The notes under the pieces: model-generated
What the model was told of the DNA's origin: nothing
Seen by the model: only the letters and a program-made list of their open reading frames with translations
Database searches by the model: none
Program-made: the position numbers and the translations under genes
Part shown: one piece after another, positions 42,756-56,046 of the stretch
Numbering within the stretch: position 1 is the first letter of the stretch
Layout of the letters: each line of letters opens with the position of its first letter
From: Hermatobates lingyangjiaoensis
Lineage: Eukaryota; Arthropoda; Insecta; Hemiptera; Hermatobatidae
Assembly (NCBI GenBank): GCA_026182355.1
Contig: JAPFBL010001928.1
Location: 6,031,501-6,095,500 of the forward strand
Direction: 5' to 3'
DNA length: 64,000 nt

Positions 42756-45700
42756 TTGTTCTTTTAAGTTTAACTATTTACCCATTAAAACTTGAAATAC
42801 TCTTTGCTTAGGAAAAATTATAAAGGCATTCAGTTTTCAAATAACAAAAAAATAATATTTATAACTAAATAAATAAGCCTTTTTTGTTTTCTTTGTAAAA
42901 CTCTGAGTGCGCAGAAAATTACTATGATCATTCACAAATAGGTTATTGCTAACTCCTATGAATCCTTATTACTGACACCTCAATCCACATACTCCTGGTT
43001 GTAACCAGGTTAAAGAATGGAGTTTTGTTTCCATCAATGGCTGACTCTCCAACTGCGTAATTGAGTCTATTCTTTTCCCCGAAAAGTTGTTTTTTTTTTT
43101 AAGGAAAAAGGACATCGCCATGTTTTCATTTAAATAAACCATTATTAATTTAACAGAATTTTATCAGTTAAATAAAAATAAAGAAAAACTCTATTATGTT
43201 CCATAAAACTCCTCTATCAATCTTTTATATATTATAATAACTTCTGTACAATTTGTTAAATGATTTTCATTATTTACGTGCCAAATGAAAGCACTGTTAT
43301 ATTTAGTTTTAACTAAGGATTTAACAAAATGTTTACCATGCAATTTTAATCTGTTCTAGTCTCATCAATAAATATTTTATTACATCATTTACAGGGAATC
43401 TTCTCCATGTAAGACCCTATTGTCCAGTTCTTAAAATGAGTTTTTAATTAATAAATTACTTCGATTACTAGCATATTAACACTAAAATTACAATCAAGCC
43501 TAAAAGGTGGATTTAGTAGCAGATTTTTGTCACTATCAAATATTTCAGAAATTTTTCTAGTATAATTTAATGGTTTTTTAAATAGAAAAGTCAATTAGAA
43601 CGGTAATTATGAGTCTGTGTATGTTTGTTACTTCGTTGACTAGAATTTAAAAAAAAAAAATGAGGAAATATTGATTTTTCAATATTATTTTTCAAAATGA
43701 TATTTATTTTACTCACTATAGCGGTTCAGAAAAAGCTAATCAATTTAATTAAAGCATTAATAATTAAAGGAAGGTAGGAACATAGGTTGTCAATGGACTT
43801 TGAGAAGATGCATCGCTGATGCACTATGGTTAATTAGAAATGATGAATAGAGTGGACGGGACATGTGAAACTAATGGACATTGCTTACATAATTTATCAC
43901 AATTATAAAATTGATTCTGAAGAGATTTCAACTTTTTGAAATAAAATGATTAAATATTTGATGAAATGATTAAACAGAGCAGTTAATCATTTAGAGTAAT
44001 TATATATTTTAATTTTTGTTATCAATTATTTTTAAATTTTTGAAAAATTCTAAAAATTTAGAGAAGAAATTAAACTAATAGCTTCTTATTGCACTTAATT
44101 GATTCATATTAATATTATTTAAATAAATTTAAAGCTGTATTTTTTTTATTAAGACATGAAATGTTAAAACACATATTCAAAATGTTATGTAACCATAAAT
44201 AAGGAAATTTCGAGTTCTGGAAATAATGTGTTGACTAAACAATTTAAATTGTGATATTTATCTCTGTGACGTCATCTTCATTCTCTAAATTTAAAAAAAA
44301 AAAGCTCTAAATGCATGCTTGGTTTGCTATTAGTGATTAACAAGTCAATGATGCACACTTTTTTGTACACCAATATCTGATAATAATCCATTCATTTGTA
44401 TTTCTTTAGATTAAACAAAACTGAAGTAAAATATTGGTAACTGTTACAAATAAATCTGTAAAGAGTTCCTGAGTATATCTGTAAATTTATTGATCGTTAT
44501 TCATCCACTTCCATGAACTGAATTTATTTTTAATTGTTAATCTCAATAAAAACTGATTCACTTGAAATTTATCACAAATACCATTAATAACAAATAACTG
44601 AATATTCATAAAATCTCAAACAAATAAAGTCTGACCAAATCGTAATTATATTTTGTTTTGTTTGTGTTGTTAATGCGTCCAAATAAAGCCGTCGAAAGCT
44701 AAAATATTTCACTTATTATATAGTATTTTTTTTATAAATAACTTTACGTTCTATTTTTATTACTTGAAATATCAATATCTCCAGTTTAATAAAAGGTATT
44801 AAAATATTAATTTTAAAATATTTATAAAATGGCATTTTGAATAGTTATCAATGGTTTTTGGAAAGTTTAGAATTTCCATAATAGATATATATGAGACTTG
44901 CATTTCATTAGAAAGTTTTCAAATAAAAAAGTCATTTCTCAGATATTTCTATGTTTCAGATAGTCCAAGGCCAAAACAGAGGGAGAATCCTTAAATGATT
45001 TCCTTTGTCTTCAACATTTTAATATTAAATTATAAATCTACGCTTCTGATTCCAGCCAATTTGTTTTCAATATCATTTCTCACTTTATTGAGTTGATTCT
45101 CTATTTGTATTGTCAATAACAATATATTTATTCTTCTATTTTTGTTTTTGAATATTTCAAAAATAAATATTTCAGTAGTGTACATCATGATTTATATTAT
45201 ATAAACTAGATGAAATTATTATAGACCGATTAAATTATTTCTTTTAAGTACAAACATCGATATTGAAGTACATCTTTTGAAGTAAAACTTCCTTATCATC
45301 TCCCACCACTTTTTTTTTAAAAAAATATTAAATATTAGTAACTATCTGGTATTTATGATACATAATTTGAAATAAAAAATATTTTCAAAATGTATTCAAA
45401 ATAAAAAATCAGTTTTCTGGAAAAATAGGAAGCTCTTCTAAATCTAAAATTAAAATCTGAAGTGGCCTACACTCAACATTAATATAAGTAAACTTAATAT
45501 CAAACATCTTGGGTATATAACATATTATGCCCGATTTAGGCATAATATAGGTGTCTAAATGAGAGAGGTTTATTTGTCTTTCATTCCAGGAGACAGTACA
45601 GTAGTGATTAATACACTTATCAATATATATGCTTATTCTTGTATATCACACCACTGATACATATAATATCATTAGTGGTACTACAAAAGTAGTAAAAGTT

Positions 45701-46428
45701 TCGAAAATCGAAACCATAGATTTCGTGTTACGAAAGAATCGCTTACAGGAAACATGGCTTTTGTTCCAATAACCAGTGGGTATCTTACACAATTCATCTG
45801 ACCTCCTCCTGTATTGAAGATTTAAGACAAAGTATTCCATTTAAAAGTTGAAAATATTCCTATTTTGTCTGAAAAATGTCGTTTTAAGTTAACTTTTAAT
45901 TTAAAATGTAGGATAATTTCATTTATTATTCCTCTAAGAATGTTTACAATTTTATAAGACTTTATAAAGAAATATGTTATACATTTTTGGTCTTTTATAA
46001 AATTATTATAGTGGGAATTTTATAGCATGCTAGTGGTTTCTAAAAAAATCACTTTTCATAACATTTACCAAGCATACAATTCACTCTCAGCGAGTGTGAT
46101 CTTTTTCTGTGTACTGTACTCGGTTATATTGTTATTTTAAATGGATTTGAGAAAAAATATTTAATAATTAGCCAATTTTGCATACTCAAATCAAATTCAA
46201 AGTCGGCTATTTAGTACAATTTAAAACTTTTATAGCTGGAAGATTGAAATTTTTAAAAGTAATAGATATTAACTATTAGACTAGAATAGTAAGAAAAAAA
46301 CTGGATATTTGTCAACAACAATATAGGAAAGAGTCCATTCTTCACATTTCAATATTACCCAAAGTTAATATAATTCATAAGCAAAAAAATTTTACATGAT
46401 ATTAAGTTTTATTCAAGGGTGCAACATA
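42756..46428. other. AT-rich spacer, no gene seen
   Basis: No recognisable coding sequence. At about 44683-44703 a short phrase (AAGCCGTCGAAAGCT) resembles the 3' half of a hammerhead, but no core was found. Confidence 0.55.
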
Positions 46429-46640
46429 TAGATTGATCTATCATACCATCATACCTTAGAAAGCATCAGAAATTATATGGCGTTGATTTTTTACAAGTAG
46501 AATTTTATTCTTTTACATCTCATATTAAGTTATTACATTATTTAAACATTTTTTATTTAACCGCTACACATCAATTTTATTTCAGAGAATTCACTAAAAA
46601 AATCTTTAGGTCAATGTAAACAATGTAAATAAATGTAAAC
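46429..46640. repeat. ~210-bp diverged direct repeat, copy 1 (copy 2 at 47262-47487)
   Basis: Shares a series of phrases in the same order with 47262-47487: ATATAGATTGAT, GAAAGCATC, TATTCTTTTACAT, CATATTAAGTTAT, AGAGAATTC and CAATG(T/C)AAACAATG. Origin unknown. Confidence 0.78.
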
Positions 46641-47261
46641 AAATATGAAATCAGTGTTACCAACTACCATTCAGTATAACCAACTACTAATAAATTAAGC
46701 TGTAAAATGTCTTGTAATTCAAATCATTTATCCTTAAACAGGATTGACTATGAAACAGTAAAACATTCAATACTTTTGATATACAAAATACATTTAAAAC
46801 TTTGATTGGTCAATGGACGCTTTCACGTCTTCACTGCTTGTGTTTTCTCTTTTTTTTTTTTTCTACTTCATCTTTCCTGAAAATGGCAAAAAATACGAAA
46901 AGAACGTGATATTATTATTAACATTTAAATTTTATAAACTTTAAAACTTTATTTTAGGTACTTTATTCAAAATCAATAACGGCCAACTACGAATCACCAA
47001 ACGTCATTTATTTACCAAACGTAATTATTCATTAGGTTCTATACTCATAAAACCAAGTATTTTACTTCAATAAAAATCAAGAATCAAAATTCAAAAAATA
47101 ATTGAATCAAGTTCTCAATAAACAAGAATTTGTTTATCAGATAACAAATTTTCCGCTTCTGAGAACACACACATCTCCCATACCATAACACCAGAACATA
47201 TACCATATTCCTATTCCACGACTTAATAATTACTCTAAATCTGACATTAGATTTTGTTGAA
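46641..47261. other. AT-rich spacer, no gene seen
   Basis: Nothing beyond short open frames. Confidence 0.6.
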
Positions 47262-47487
47262 TTGTGCAAAATATAGATTGATTAAGCATTTTGTTAGACA
47301 AATCCATCATAGCATGGAAAGCATCCGAAATGTATGATCATTGGCACTGATTTTTTTCGTGTAAGAATTATATTCTTTTACATATCATATTAAGTTATAA
47401 AAAAATTTTCTTAAACCTCTACGCACAAATTTTATTTTAGAGAATTCCCTTAAGAAAATTTTAAGGCAATGCAAACAATGCAAATTC
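47262..47487. repeat. ~210-bp diverged direct repeat, copy 2
   Basis: Counterpart of 46429-46640 about 840 bp away, with small insertions. Confidence 0.78.
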
Positions 47488-47792
47488 ACGGTCCTTGATG
47501 AATATAATTTTAATAAAAAAAATATCTCAACTCATTCTTAACATAAAGTTTATTACTTTTGCAACTTCAAAAATAATTCTAAAATTTCATACTCTAGAAC
47601 TAGTAGTTTAGGAGAAGAAAATGTAGTCCAAAAATGTAGTCCAAAAACAGGTTTTCGGCAAAAAGTGACTTTCCCATCACGTAGGGAATTGTTCCCAAAC
47701 CATAGGGCCCATTTTTATGTAAAATGTCAATTCGATCCATCAAAGATTCTAGACCAAAGCGTGGCTATAAACTTTGTTTACATACTCACCCA

Positions 47793-47863
<71 letters not shown>
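47793..47863. repeat. (CA)n then (TA)n compound microsatellite
   Basis: About 15 CA units followed by about 20 TA units. No Penelope-type arm was recognised next to it, unlike the similar tract at 21782. Confidence 0.96.
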
Positions 47864-47867
<4 letters not shown>

Positions 47868-48660
47868 GATATCATCAAAAAAAAAAACTTCATAAAACGA
47901 CTTCTGGTACTTCAAAACATGTAATTCCGTAAAAATCTCGAAACAACTGTTTTACGTCCTCTGTGAGAAACAAAGTGAACTATGTGACTATGACGGAGTG
48001 AAAAATCTATAGTCAAACACATAAGTAGATCTTCTAAGCATCAACCCCTTGTATATTAAATGAATTGCATCATTGTAGCTAATACCATGATGATGTTAAT
48101 AGCATCTGAATATTTTTGCATTGGATTTAAGAAATTAAAATATTTTCAAGAATATGATAGATATCCTTGTAGAAGCAACATCAACTGAAACTGAATCAAA
48201 TATTTTCAGAGTCAGAGGATTATAAGTTTGTATGAGCATTAAACGCTTCTAGTTTTTCGTCACCTCCATATTAGTAGAATAATATGCAGTTCAACTAATC
48301 TATATGATTAGTAAAACAATTTAAAAAGTTAAATACATTTTATATCATCATATAATTTTATCAACAAATGTTTTAACCTTTATTTTGAAAAATTTTTGAT
48401 CTTGTCTAATAACAAAACAGCCTGGCTTAACCTGAAGAATACTTAGTATTAAAACACATTATTTTATCAAAAATCTTCGTTTGTGTGCAGTTTGTTATGA
48501 CAGAGTAAATTAAATAGAACAAATTATAGAATCTAAAATATGAAACACATTCATCTGTAAAATTTAAAAATTGATAAATACATTTTAGTTGTATTTTTTT
48601 TAATCAATCTCCAAATTTAGAAATTAATTATCAATGCTGGATACAAATATAGATAACAGT
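47864..48660. other. AT-rich spacer, no gene seen
   Basis: No coding frame or repeat recognised. Confidence 0.6.
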
Positions 48661-48667
48661 AAATAAC

Positions 48668-49010
48668 TTGCATGGCAATCTTTATTCCATCCTCAAATCA
48701 AGTAGTACTCCACAGACAGTGAAGGACCTTGTCTATAAGGCGGTCATTCGTTCGACTATGACATATGGATGCTCAGTTTGGTTTGGAGCGGCACCCACGA
48801 ACAAGAACTGCATCCAAGTTGTACAGAATAAATGTGCCCGCCTTATAGCTAGGGCGCCATGGTATGCTAGAAATGTCTATATTCAGCATGATTTGAGTTG
48901 TCATTAGTCGACTTGCTAACAATGAAGACAAAAAACTGTCCACCCATCCAAATCTCCTTGTTCGGGACCTGAATCCAATAAACAACCCTTCCCAATCCCA
49001 TCGCTCCTAA
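48668..49010 (+). pseudogene. C-terminal fragment of jockey-like LINE reverse transcriptase
   Basis: Frame 48668-48907: NLYSILKSSSTPQTVKDLVY, KAVIRSTMTYGCSVWFGAA, QNKCARLIARAPWYARN, the classic thumb and C-terminal region of jockey/CR1-group reverse transcriptases (YK-x-x-I-R-P-x-x-x-Y-x-x-x-x-W ... Q-N-x-x-L-R). After a frameshift near 48900 it continues RLANNEDKKLSTHPNLLVRD to a stop at about 49008, the usual C-terminal end. All upstream domains are missing (5' truncation, usual for LINEs). Confidence 0.85.
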
Positions 49011-50380
49011 TGGCTCCCTTCCTGAACTAAATATGACGACCTGATGACTTATAAATAATATAGTACCTCAGATAATGCAAAACTGCAAGACCATACGACT
49101 CCTTTCCCTGACAGACTAACGTCCCCAGTATTGACAAAACCTACTGACCAAAACAAAAAAAAACAGGTTGATAATTTAGCAGTAGTGGGCCTCTGGTCCG
49201 GAACTGCTAATTACGACGTGCACTGTCGTGCATGGAACTCTTCGTTGGTCGTTGGTTGGAACTTGCATGTGTTGAATGCATTAATATATTTAATTATATT
49301 TGGACACGCTTGCTCCAGTTTGAACAAAAACATAATGAATAAATAGAAGTTTGAAATCTAGTATTAATTTTCATCTTCAAACATCAGCCAAATTTTGTAA
49401 AATATACTGAATAAGTTTAAGCAGATGAATTTTAAACATTGTAAGACTCTTGTCCAATTTTCAATATTACTGTGTTTTTTTCTAAAATCTCACAAGAATA
49501 TTAGAAATATTGTTCAAGAGTCATCTAATATTCTTGTACATTGATAGAATTTGCAGTGTTTTACAACGTTCGAGAATTTAAGCCAAAACTGGATAGAAAT
49601 CCTTTACGGTACTGGAATCCCTTTGCATTTTCTCTGATTTTCTGAGTAAGCAATATTTAAGAATCTTGAATTATTTATTTGATGAAAAGAAAAATGTTTA
49701 ATATTCATATAGTATAGAGAACTCTTGTTATAATTTTGCTTTCAAAAGAACCTAAATAAAAGGAAAATTAATATTGTTACTGATTTTATTAAATTGGTAA
49801 AAGAAAGAAAGTTAATATATTGAAAAATGCATATTTTGAAAAATCAATATGGTGGGATATTGATAGGGGTAAAAAAAAAGCAATTTAGGAGAATATACAC
49901 AAATATATTAGAGAGGTTAACATATTGAGTATTGTTATTGTATCTGAAAGTAATTTGAAGATTGCGGGGAGGACTAGAGTGTGTTTGAGAGAGATCTATA
50001 GAGTGATAGAGTGAGGTAGAATGAGTTAAGGGAATTAAGAATGTTGGTAGGAAAATTGAAAGTAAATATGCCAATAAATTTGAAACGAAACTAACTGCCT
50101 TTTAAGGCTATTCACTTTTATACCGTATTCATTAAACTAACTGACTGCTCAATATTCAATCCAGGATTTCAGCAACTTATAATAAAATTTAGTAGCATTG
50201 ATTACCCGATAAAACTTAATATAGTCCAATAACTTTATGTTGGTAATACTTTCTCTATATATTTTGTGCATAGGTTAATACTTTCCAATAAATATGGAAC
50301 AACAAAATTTATATCCATAATACATGTACTTAAATAAAAACATAGGTTACACAACTAAATTATTATTCATAGTGAAATTA
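49011..50380. other. AT-rich spacer, no gene seen
   Basis: A less AT-rich patch at 49180-49270 may be the 3' UTR of the LINE fragment. Otherwise nothing recognised. Confidence 0.55.
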
Positions 50381-51016
50381 CGCACAATGCATATCATTCA
50401 TGCGAAATTAATTCATTCCGAAAGCAGTTTCGTAAGATTAGTTTTTCGTAAGCTGAATTGCTGGTATACTCTACGAACATATGCGTACAACTTACTTTAA
50501 ACTTTAATTAAAATTATGAATTGAATAGAAAATTTTTTTTTAACTTTTATGATTTATTTTTACTCTTTAAAACATTTGTTCAACTTCAAAACTATTATCA
50601 CTTTTTTTTACTTTTCTGTTTATTTGTTTTCATTTAATTTATTTCTTGTTTTAAATGCTATCGTCTGACATAAGTCTCCCTTGTCCGAAGGAATGCCCTT
50701 ATCATGTTTGGGGCCTAGGAGTTGGCCAATACGATAACAAATCGAGAGAGTTTGAGTCATTCTCAAACAAGATAAAACAAAGCTATTATTGTTACAAAAA
50801 ATCTCGAAATTTCTGTAAAATGCCAAGAAAAAACTTTTCTTTTTTTTTTTAGAGGTATATTTCAGTTTAAGAGCTGAGGAAACAGGCGACAACTTAGATA
50901 TTTTGGCCTTTCATATGATGAAACATAGTTTGTAAGATAAGGCATTTTTTTCAGAAAGATCTTTCGTAAGATGGAAATTTTGTAAGAAGACGTTTTCGTA
51001 TGAAAAGGTGCCGCTG
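50381..51016. mobile_element. Pogo/Tigger-like short element
   Basis: The right end, in complement, reads CAGCGGCACCTTTTCATACG followed by repeated TTACGAAA-type phrases, and is flanked by TA (51017-51018). The left end is diverged but has the same AT-TCATGCGAAATTAATTCAT style and TA at 50379-50380, with repeated TTTCGTAAG phrases at 50432-50452. This TACGA-rich end style and TA duplication fit the pogo/Tigger group. No transposase fragment identified. Confidence 0.6.
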
Positions 51017-51018
51017 TA

Positions 51019-51670
51019 CTTGCTCTTAGATAACTAGAAAGTAAAGATGTCCCTAAGACAATCAGAGTGGTCTATGATCAGTGGTCTATTCATTGTTATT
51101 AGAGATTCCCTTTTCAATGGTCATTGTGTCTCAACGGAAAATATAACGCATATTAGTCCCAACAATGTACTATGCCAAGTATTCATTGAAGGTACTTACT
51201 ATGAAAAAAAGAACTTGGTTAAATCCATTTGTAGGACTTAGTATGTATGTACGAGACCCAAGTTTAGAAATTTTAAGACAAGTTCATTGGCAGCATTCTC
51301 TTTACAACTATGCAAAATACTCTTTAATGAGGTGCTTTAAACTGACATAGTCTCCGACATCTATGGTAATATGCGATGTTATCAACATTAGTGAAAGACA
51401 CAAATTCTGATGTTCAAGGAGAGCAATAGTCTAGTGTTACGGAAATATCTACGCAACTTGCAAAATCTTACCTTCCTGAAGAAATATTGATGCAAGTTTA
51501 ACTATAGTACACCTTCTAGTATTCTCGTCATCACTAGAGAAAACTAGTATAAATAAATATAAAAACTGCGTTAATAGACAAAAATTACATATTGATAGAA
51601 TGCATTATAAACAAACAATGACCCCATACATGCATATTGTTAATACCACTGACCTTAGTATGATTTATAT
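51019..51670. other. Spacer, no gene seen
   Basis: Short open frames at 51047-51350 without domains. Confidence 0.55.
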
Positions 51671-51671
51671 T

Positions 51672-51800
51672 AGAAATAGGTAAAACCGTCATACCTCGTA
51701 AGATGATGTTGGAGTCTTCGGAGCGCTTTCAGACGTTGTCCATCTTCAATCGCAACTAACTAACTAACCTACTGAGCTGTTGTAAAGGAGGTTTGTTTTC
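51672..51800 (-). repeat. Family I single arm, hammerhead-like
   Basis: Minus-strand arm of the family I type: GTTG, CGATTGAAGA, stem II GGAC-aac-GTCT, GAA, AGCGCT, C, then a CGAAGACTCCAACATCAT tail. The upstream part contains CTCCTTTACAACAGCTCAGT in complement, shared with the plus-strand arm at 60431-60550. Confidence 0.65.
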
Positions 51801-53265
51801 AACCCATTAAAATACACACTGACTGAGTCCTTCCTGAAAAACATATTTTTTTGCCATTTTTTTTATCTATAACCGCATAATACTCTGAAAGTTTGTGGAA
51901 GAAAGAAATTATCTTAAAGAATAAACAATAATTATGTCTAAGGGAGTTTTACTCCCCAAATGGCTCCTTTTTTGAGTCCCTTAAAAATTCAGAACTTCTT
52001 GAATTGTCTGTTTTTTTTTTAAAATTACACATATTTCAGTGAAATGCATATATAGTTTAAATTTAAGAAATTTAAATAACTAAGGCAAGTAAATAGCTGT
52101 TTAATACTTAATTAAATTTCATAGTTACTGTTATATCATATATTAGTTGATATAATATATGATGCATTTATGTTTAAATATTATCTTTTTATATTTCAAA
52201 ATTAAATATTAAAATATCAAATATAACCAGATAATATTAAATTTATCTGAGGGCAGGTTCCTCACGTCTTCTGTATGATAACTTCAATTATCAGGATAGG
52301 ATTGTTAATTCAGGTTTAGGGATAAGATGATAAACAAGAAATTTTCCTTAGCCTATCTCATATATTTTCTCAAGGCGCAGACTAAGATAGCTACTTATTC
52401 AAGATGAATATCTTACCACAATGTCTTTATGATATATGTAATTATGCATCTGTTATCTAGACTTTGAGTCTTAAACAAAATTTTAGATAATATCTACTAT
52501 TATACAACTCACAAACACAAACTTTTAAATAATTGTTTGTAATATCTTTTTCTTATTGTTTCATACAATTTATTACATTAAATACACAACATTCTTCACT
52601 TTGTTTGTGCTGTGCTGTCATTGAATAAACAGCATCAATTGCAGAAGAAAAACAACAAAAATTAAATCTTTGTATTAAAACAACAATCATAAATATTATT
52701 TCTTCTGCTAATATATTATAGATGAAAACCTAGCATGCTTATTATGGAACCTTCCAAAGCTCTTTGCTTCATATTTATTTCTCTTTACCATCATACAAAA
52801 CATATAGAATAGCTAAAACCAAGGTACTAGCTAATCAATAAATTGTTAAACTTGAAAAGTTGTTAAATAAAATTCAAATTTTAAAAATTAATAAAATTTC
52901 AAATAATAATAGAATTAAAATTTTAAAAAATAAAAACATGAAAATTTCTTATGCATCCAACTGTGGTATAAAAACTATATTAAAGAGTAAGGGAAAAATA
53001 ACCCTTTCTTTATATTAATTATTACAGATCATTAAATGTTAATAAATTTCTACAACTCTTCTCACTGAACATTCATCATTCATCATTTATAATCACTACA
53101 GATACCTCTCTGGGGCAATATCCATTCAGCCTTCAAGGAGAACTAAAAAGATTCTGATGTTTAGGTCAGTTTGTAGTGTTCATCCCTCGAGAGAGCACAC
53201 ATAGGCTAAAAGTGTGGTCATTTGTGATACCGCATAATAAATATTGTACATCACAAGTCCTAAAT
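51801..53265. other. AT-rich spacer, no gene seen
   Basis: No coding frame or repeat recognised. Confidence 0.6.
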
Positions 53266-53440
53266 TTTGGCTAACTCAACTGTACTTTTGGCAACTAGTA
53301 CTTGGCATTGTATAGGACTGACTGCTTAACATCCTCTCAGAGGGATGGCGAGCTCAGATTTTTTCATCACACATTTCAATAAATCAAAGGTTGGATTGGG
53401 TATTAAACTAAGATCTACCAATTCAAATGATACAAGTTAC
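53266..53440. repeat. Dispersed repeat J, copy 1
   Basis: Shares AAGTCCTAA, GGACTGACTGCTTAAC and TCCTCTC(A/C)GAGGGA in the same order with 61316-61530, followed by a similar region (ATCAAAGG, GGGTATTAAAC against GGGAATATTGAAC). Possibly a SINE or LINE tail; not identified. Confidence 0.65.
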
Positions 53441-55150
53441 TAGAAAAAAAAGGGGGTTAAAACATTTCACAAGGATTGTTGTTAACTTTAGTGGACAGAG
53501 GAATATTTAGGTCACTATAGATAGCATTATTGTAAAGAAAAAAAGTAGTGACCGATTCTTTTACTCATAATAAGCTATAAAGTATTCATGACTAGTTATA
53601 AAAAGTAATCTCAGTAAAGAAGCATTGGTTCATAACAAAAAGATGTTTTGACATTAAACTATAAACTTCTGTTTCATTCTTATTCAGAAGTTATTTCAGA
53701 GGAGAGTATCTTAAACAATGTTATGCTGAATTATTGAAGTTAATTTTTTTTTAAAGTTTTCTTTAATAAAAAAATGAAGTTTTTAATATTATAATATTAA
53801 ATATGCGAACTCATTAAATGTATTAAAGAAATAGAATCAAGAAAATAAGTTGTCCATACTGATCGCATTTCATACAGGTTAGATCAATCGTTATCATACA
53901 GGTTATACAGGTTATTATACAGGTTATCAATACCTTCATAAGACGTTAGATCAATTTTTCTCAGTCTTAGAAAACAATCTACAATTCTATAATAGAATAT
54001 TAATAATTAATGAATAATGATGCATAATGAGACTTTATTTTATAAATTTGTACTTGGACCTAAGTACATTTGTATTAACAATTTTTATTTGTATCAGCAT
54101 TTCAATAGGAAGTTCGCAGAAGAAAATAGCCAGACTACATGACATAGTTATTAATAAAGTCAAATAAAAATTCCAAGAAATCAAACTAATTATTGTTAAG
54201 AAATAAATTAAAGATAAAATTATATTTGTAATAAAAATTTTACGTATTGCTTGAATTGAATAATCAAGCAAATAAGATAGTAAAATGAGTCAGAAAATGA
54301 GAGAGAAATATATAGGTAGCTGTTTTTGGCTAAGCTAAGGGAGAAGGAATAGTTAATACTTAAAGAGAAGCACCTGTAGCTAAGAGTGGGAGGTCAGCCC
54401 CTTTTACCAACAACAGACGGTGTATAAATCAGGAAAATTGTCTGTTTTAGGACTAGCTAAAGGGTTTTAAGGGCTGACTAAGAGTTTAGGAACTGCCAGC
54501 TAATGTTCACTTAGAACCCACTTGTTCATGAAACCGGCCCAGTCAAAACTGTTTAATTCCACTTGGGTGATCCTGAAAATCATCTCTTCTTTAAAGTACC
54601 TTGAGGCAAATTCATCATCAACTACTTACTCAAACATCTTGCTTTCAAGAAAACTCAAGTCTATTCAACTAAAGATTTGTTTTTGAAATTCAAAATCGTC
54701 TTTCTTTATAAGCAATTTTCCTATTTAATTTGAAAATTAATTATCAAAATGCAATTAACCCATTAAATAACAAACTACTTAACAAAACTTTATCACTAAT
54801 TAAGCAGTTCTTATAATCACAAAAATGCTAAAAATATTTTAAATTACAATTTAAGACGAGATATAACAGTAATTATTAAATCATTTTACTGTACTGTATA
54901 GATACAGTATAAAAATTAAACACACAGCGAATTTTTAAATTTCAACAGCTTTACTAGTTCAAGGTCCCATGAGTCCCTATATTATTAATTTTATAAAATT
55001 TTGATACTCATCAATTTTATCTTCAAGTTGTCAAATAGTTTTAATTCTTGAAATTTATCATTTTGGATTCATAGTAAAATGTAATTCCATTTTTTCTTCA
55101 AATATTTTAATCTATCATGCAGAATTAATAAAATAGTTCTATTATTATTT
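53441..55150. other. AT-rich spacer, no gene seen
   Basis: 54340-54560 is slightly less AT-rich but shows no coding frame. Confidence 0.55.
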
Positions 55151-55152
55151 TT

Positions 55153-55270
55153 GTTGTTACCTTGGTTTACGTGCTCGCCTCTGATTTGATAGGACTGCGG
55201 TTCGATCTACACCATTGTCATGCTTGGATGTCAGTCTCGTGGAAACCAGCTTGCCCGTTTCGTTAAGATC
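55153..55270 (+). repeat. Possible tRNA-derived SINE head
   Basis: TGGTTTACGTG at 55163 resembles a Pol III box A, and GGTTCGATC at 55199 a box B, 26 bp apart as in tRNA genes. The stretch is less AT-rich than its flanks. It does not fold convincingly into a full tRNA, and no poly-A tail or target duplication was confirmed. Confidence 0.42.
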
Positions 55271-55628
55271 TTCAAAAAGTAAATTCCTTTTTATGGTATA
55301 AAACTTATTTTTCAAGATAGATAATTTATCAAATTAATGTATCTTTATTAAATTAATTTAAAATTAAATTATTTTTTTTAGTTAAATTAATAACAGGTTT
55401 TATTGAGAAGAGTCATACATAGGTCTACAATCATATTTTATTTTCATTTAATTTACAATTTCTTATCAGAAAGTGTTTATCACTAGAAAATATGAAGATA
55501 TTTTCTTATTATGTCTTCTAACTTGATATAAAAATTGTAACATACTTTGTTGTAGTCTTGAGTAAGGTATACAACTGGGACTTAAATAGCTTAGCTGTGT
55601 CTCATTAACTGTCTCAATATCTATGTGA
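55271..55628. other. AT-rich spacer, no gene seen
   Basis: Nothing recognised. Confidence 0.6.
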
Positions 55629-55676
55629 ATTATATATATATCAATGATCAAACCACAATAAGAAATGGGAAAACAA

Positions 55677-55719
55677 GACTAAGATCTTTCAACCGTAACA
55701 AGCGGTCTTCGTCAGAGTC
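55677..55719 (-). ncRNA. Hammerhead ribozyme motif, family A left
   Basis: GACT (stem I), core CTGACGA, A, stem II GACCG-CTTGTTA-CGGTT, GAA, palindromic stem III AGATCT, U17, AGTC closing a 4-bp stem I. Every core position is canonical. The best family A copy. Confidence 0.8.
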
Positions 55720-55890
55720 AAAAACCCAACTGAACACTAGATGCAGAAAACATCTGGTGAGGAGTTGAGAAGAGTGGGAGGGAAGAGTGGTATTTTAAAA
55801 GGGTGAAAGCACATGAAAGGACTAATGTCCAGAAAGGGATGTTTGGGGAAACAAAGGAGTACAGTAAGAAAAAGTAAAGACGAAAAAGTT

Positions 55891-55933
55891 GACTCTGACG
55901 AAGACCGCTTGTTACAGTTGAAAGATCTTAGTC
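55891..55933 (+). ncRNA. Hammerhead ribozyme motif, family A right
   Basis: GACT 55891-55894, core CTGACGA 55895-55901, stem II GACCG/CAGTT with one C-A mismatch, GAA 55920-55922, AGATCT 55923-55928, U 55929, AGTC 55930-55933. Confidence 0.72.
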
Positions 55934-55996
55934 TTGTTTTCCCATTTCTTATTGTGGTTTGATCATTGATTGTTGTTTTACGTGTTTATGTGAAAT

Positions 55997-56042
<46 letters not shown>

Positions 56043-56046
<4 letters not shown>

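Larger units (their letters stand above)
55629..56042. repeat. Inverted-repeat element, family A (best copy)
   Basis: Bounded by (TA)n on both sides (55630-55641 and 55999-56042). Arms of about 80-90 bp carry TGATCAAACCACAATAAG / CTTATTGTGGTTTGATCA and outward-pointing hammerheads. The right arm keeps the full tail GTGTTTATGTGAAATCTTTA. The 160-bp centre (about 55725-55885) is purine-rich with no gene. Confidence 0.9.

Noticed and set aside
44683..44703. GTCGAAAGCT phrase resembling the 3' half of a family F hammerhead
   Set aside because: No CTGANGA core or stem II partner within a sensible distance.
55153..55230. Functional tRNA gene
   Set aside because: Box A and box B resemblance only; no cloverleaf with proper acceptor and anticodon stems could be drawn.
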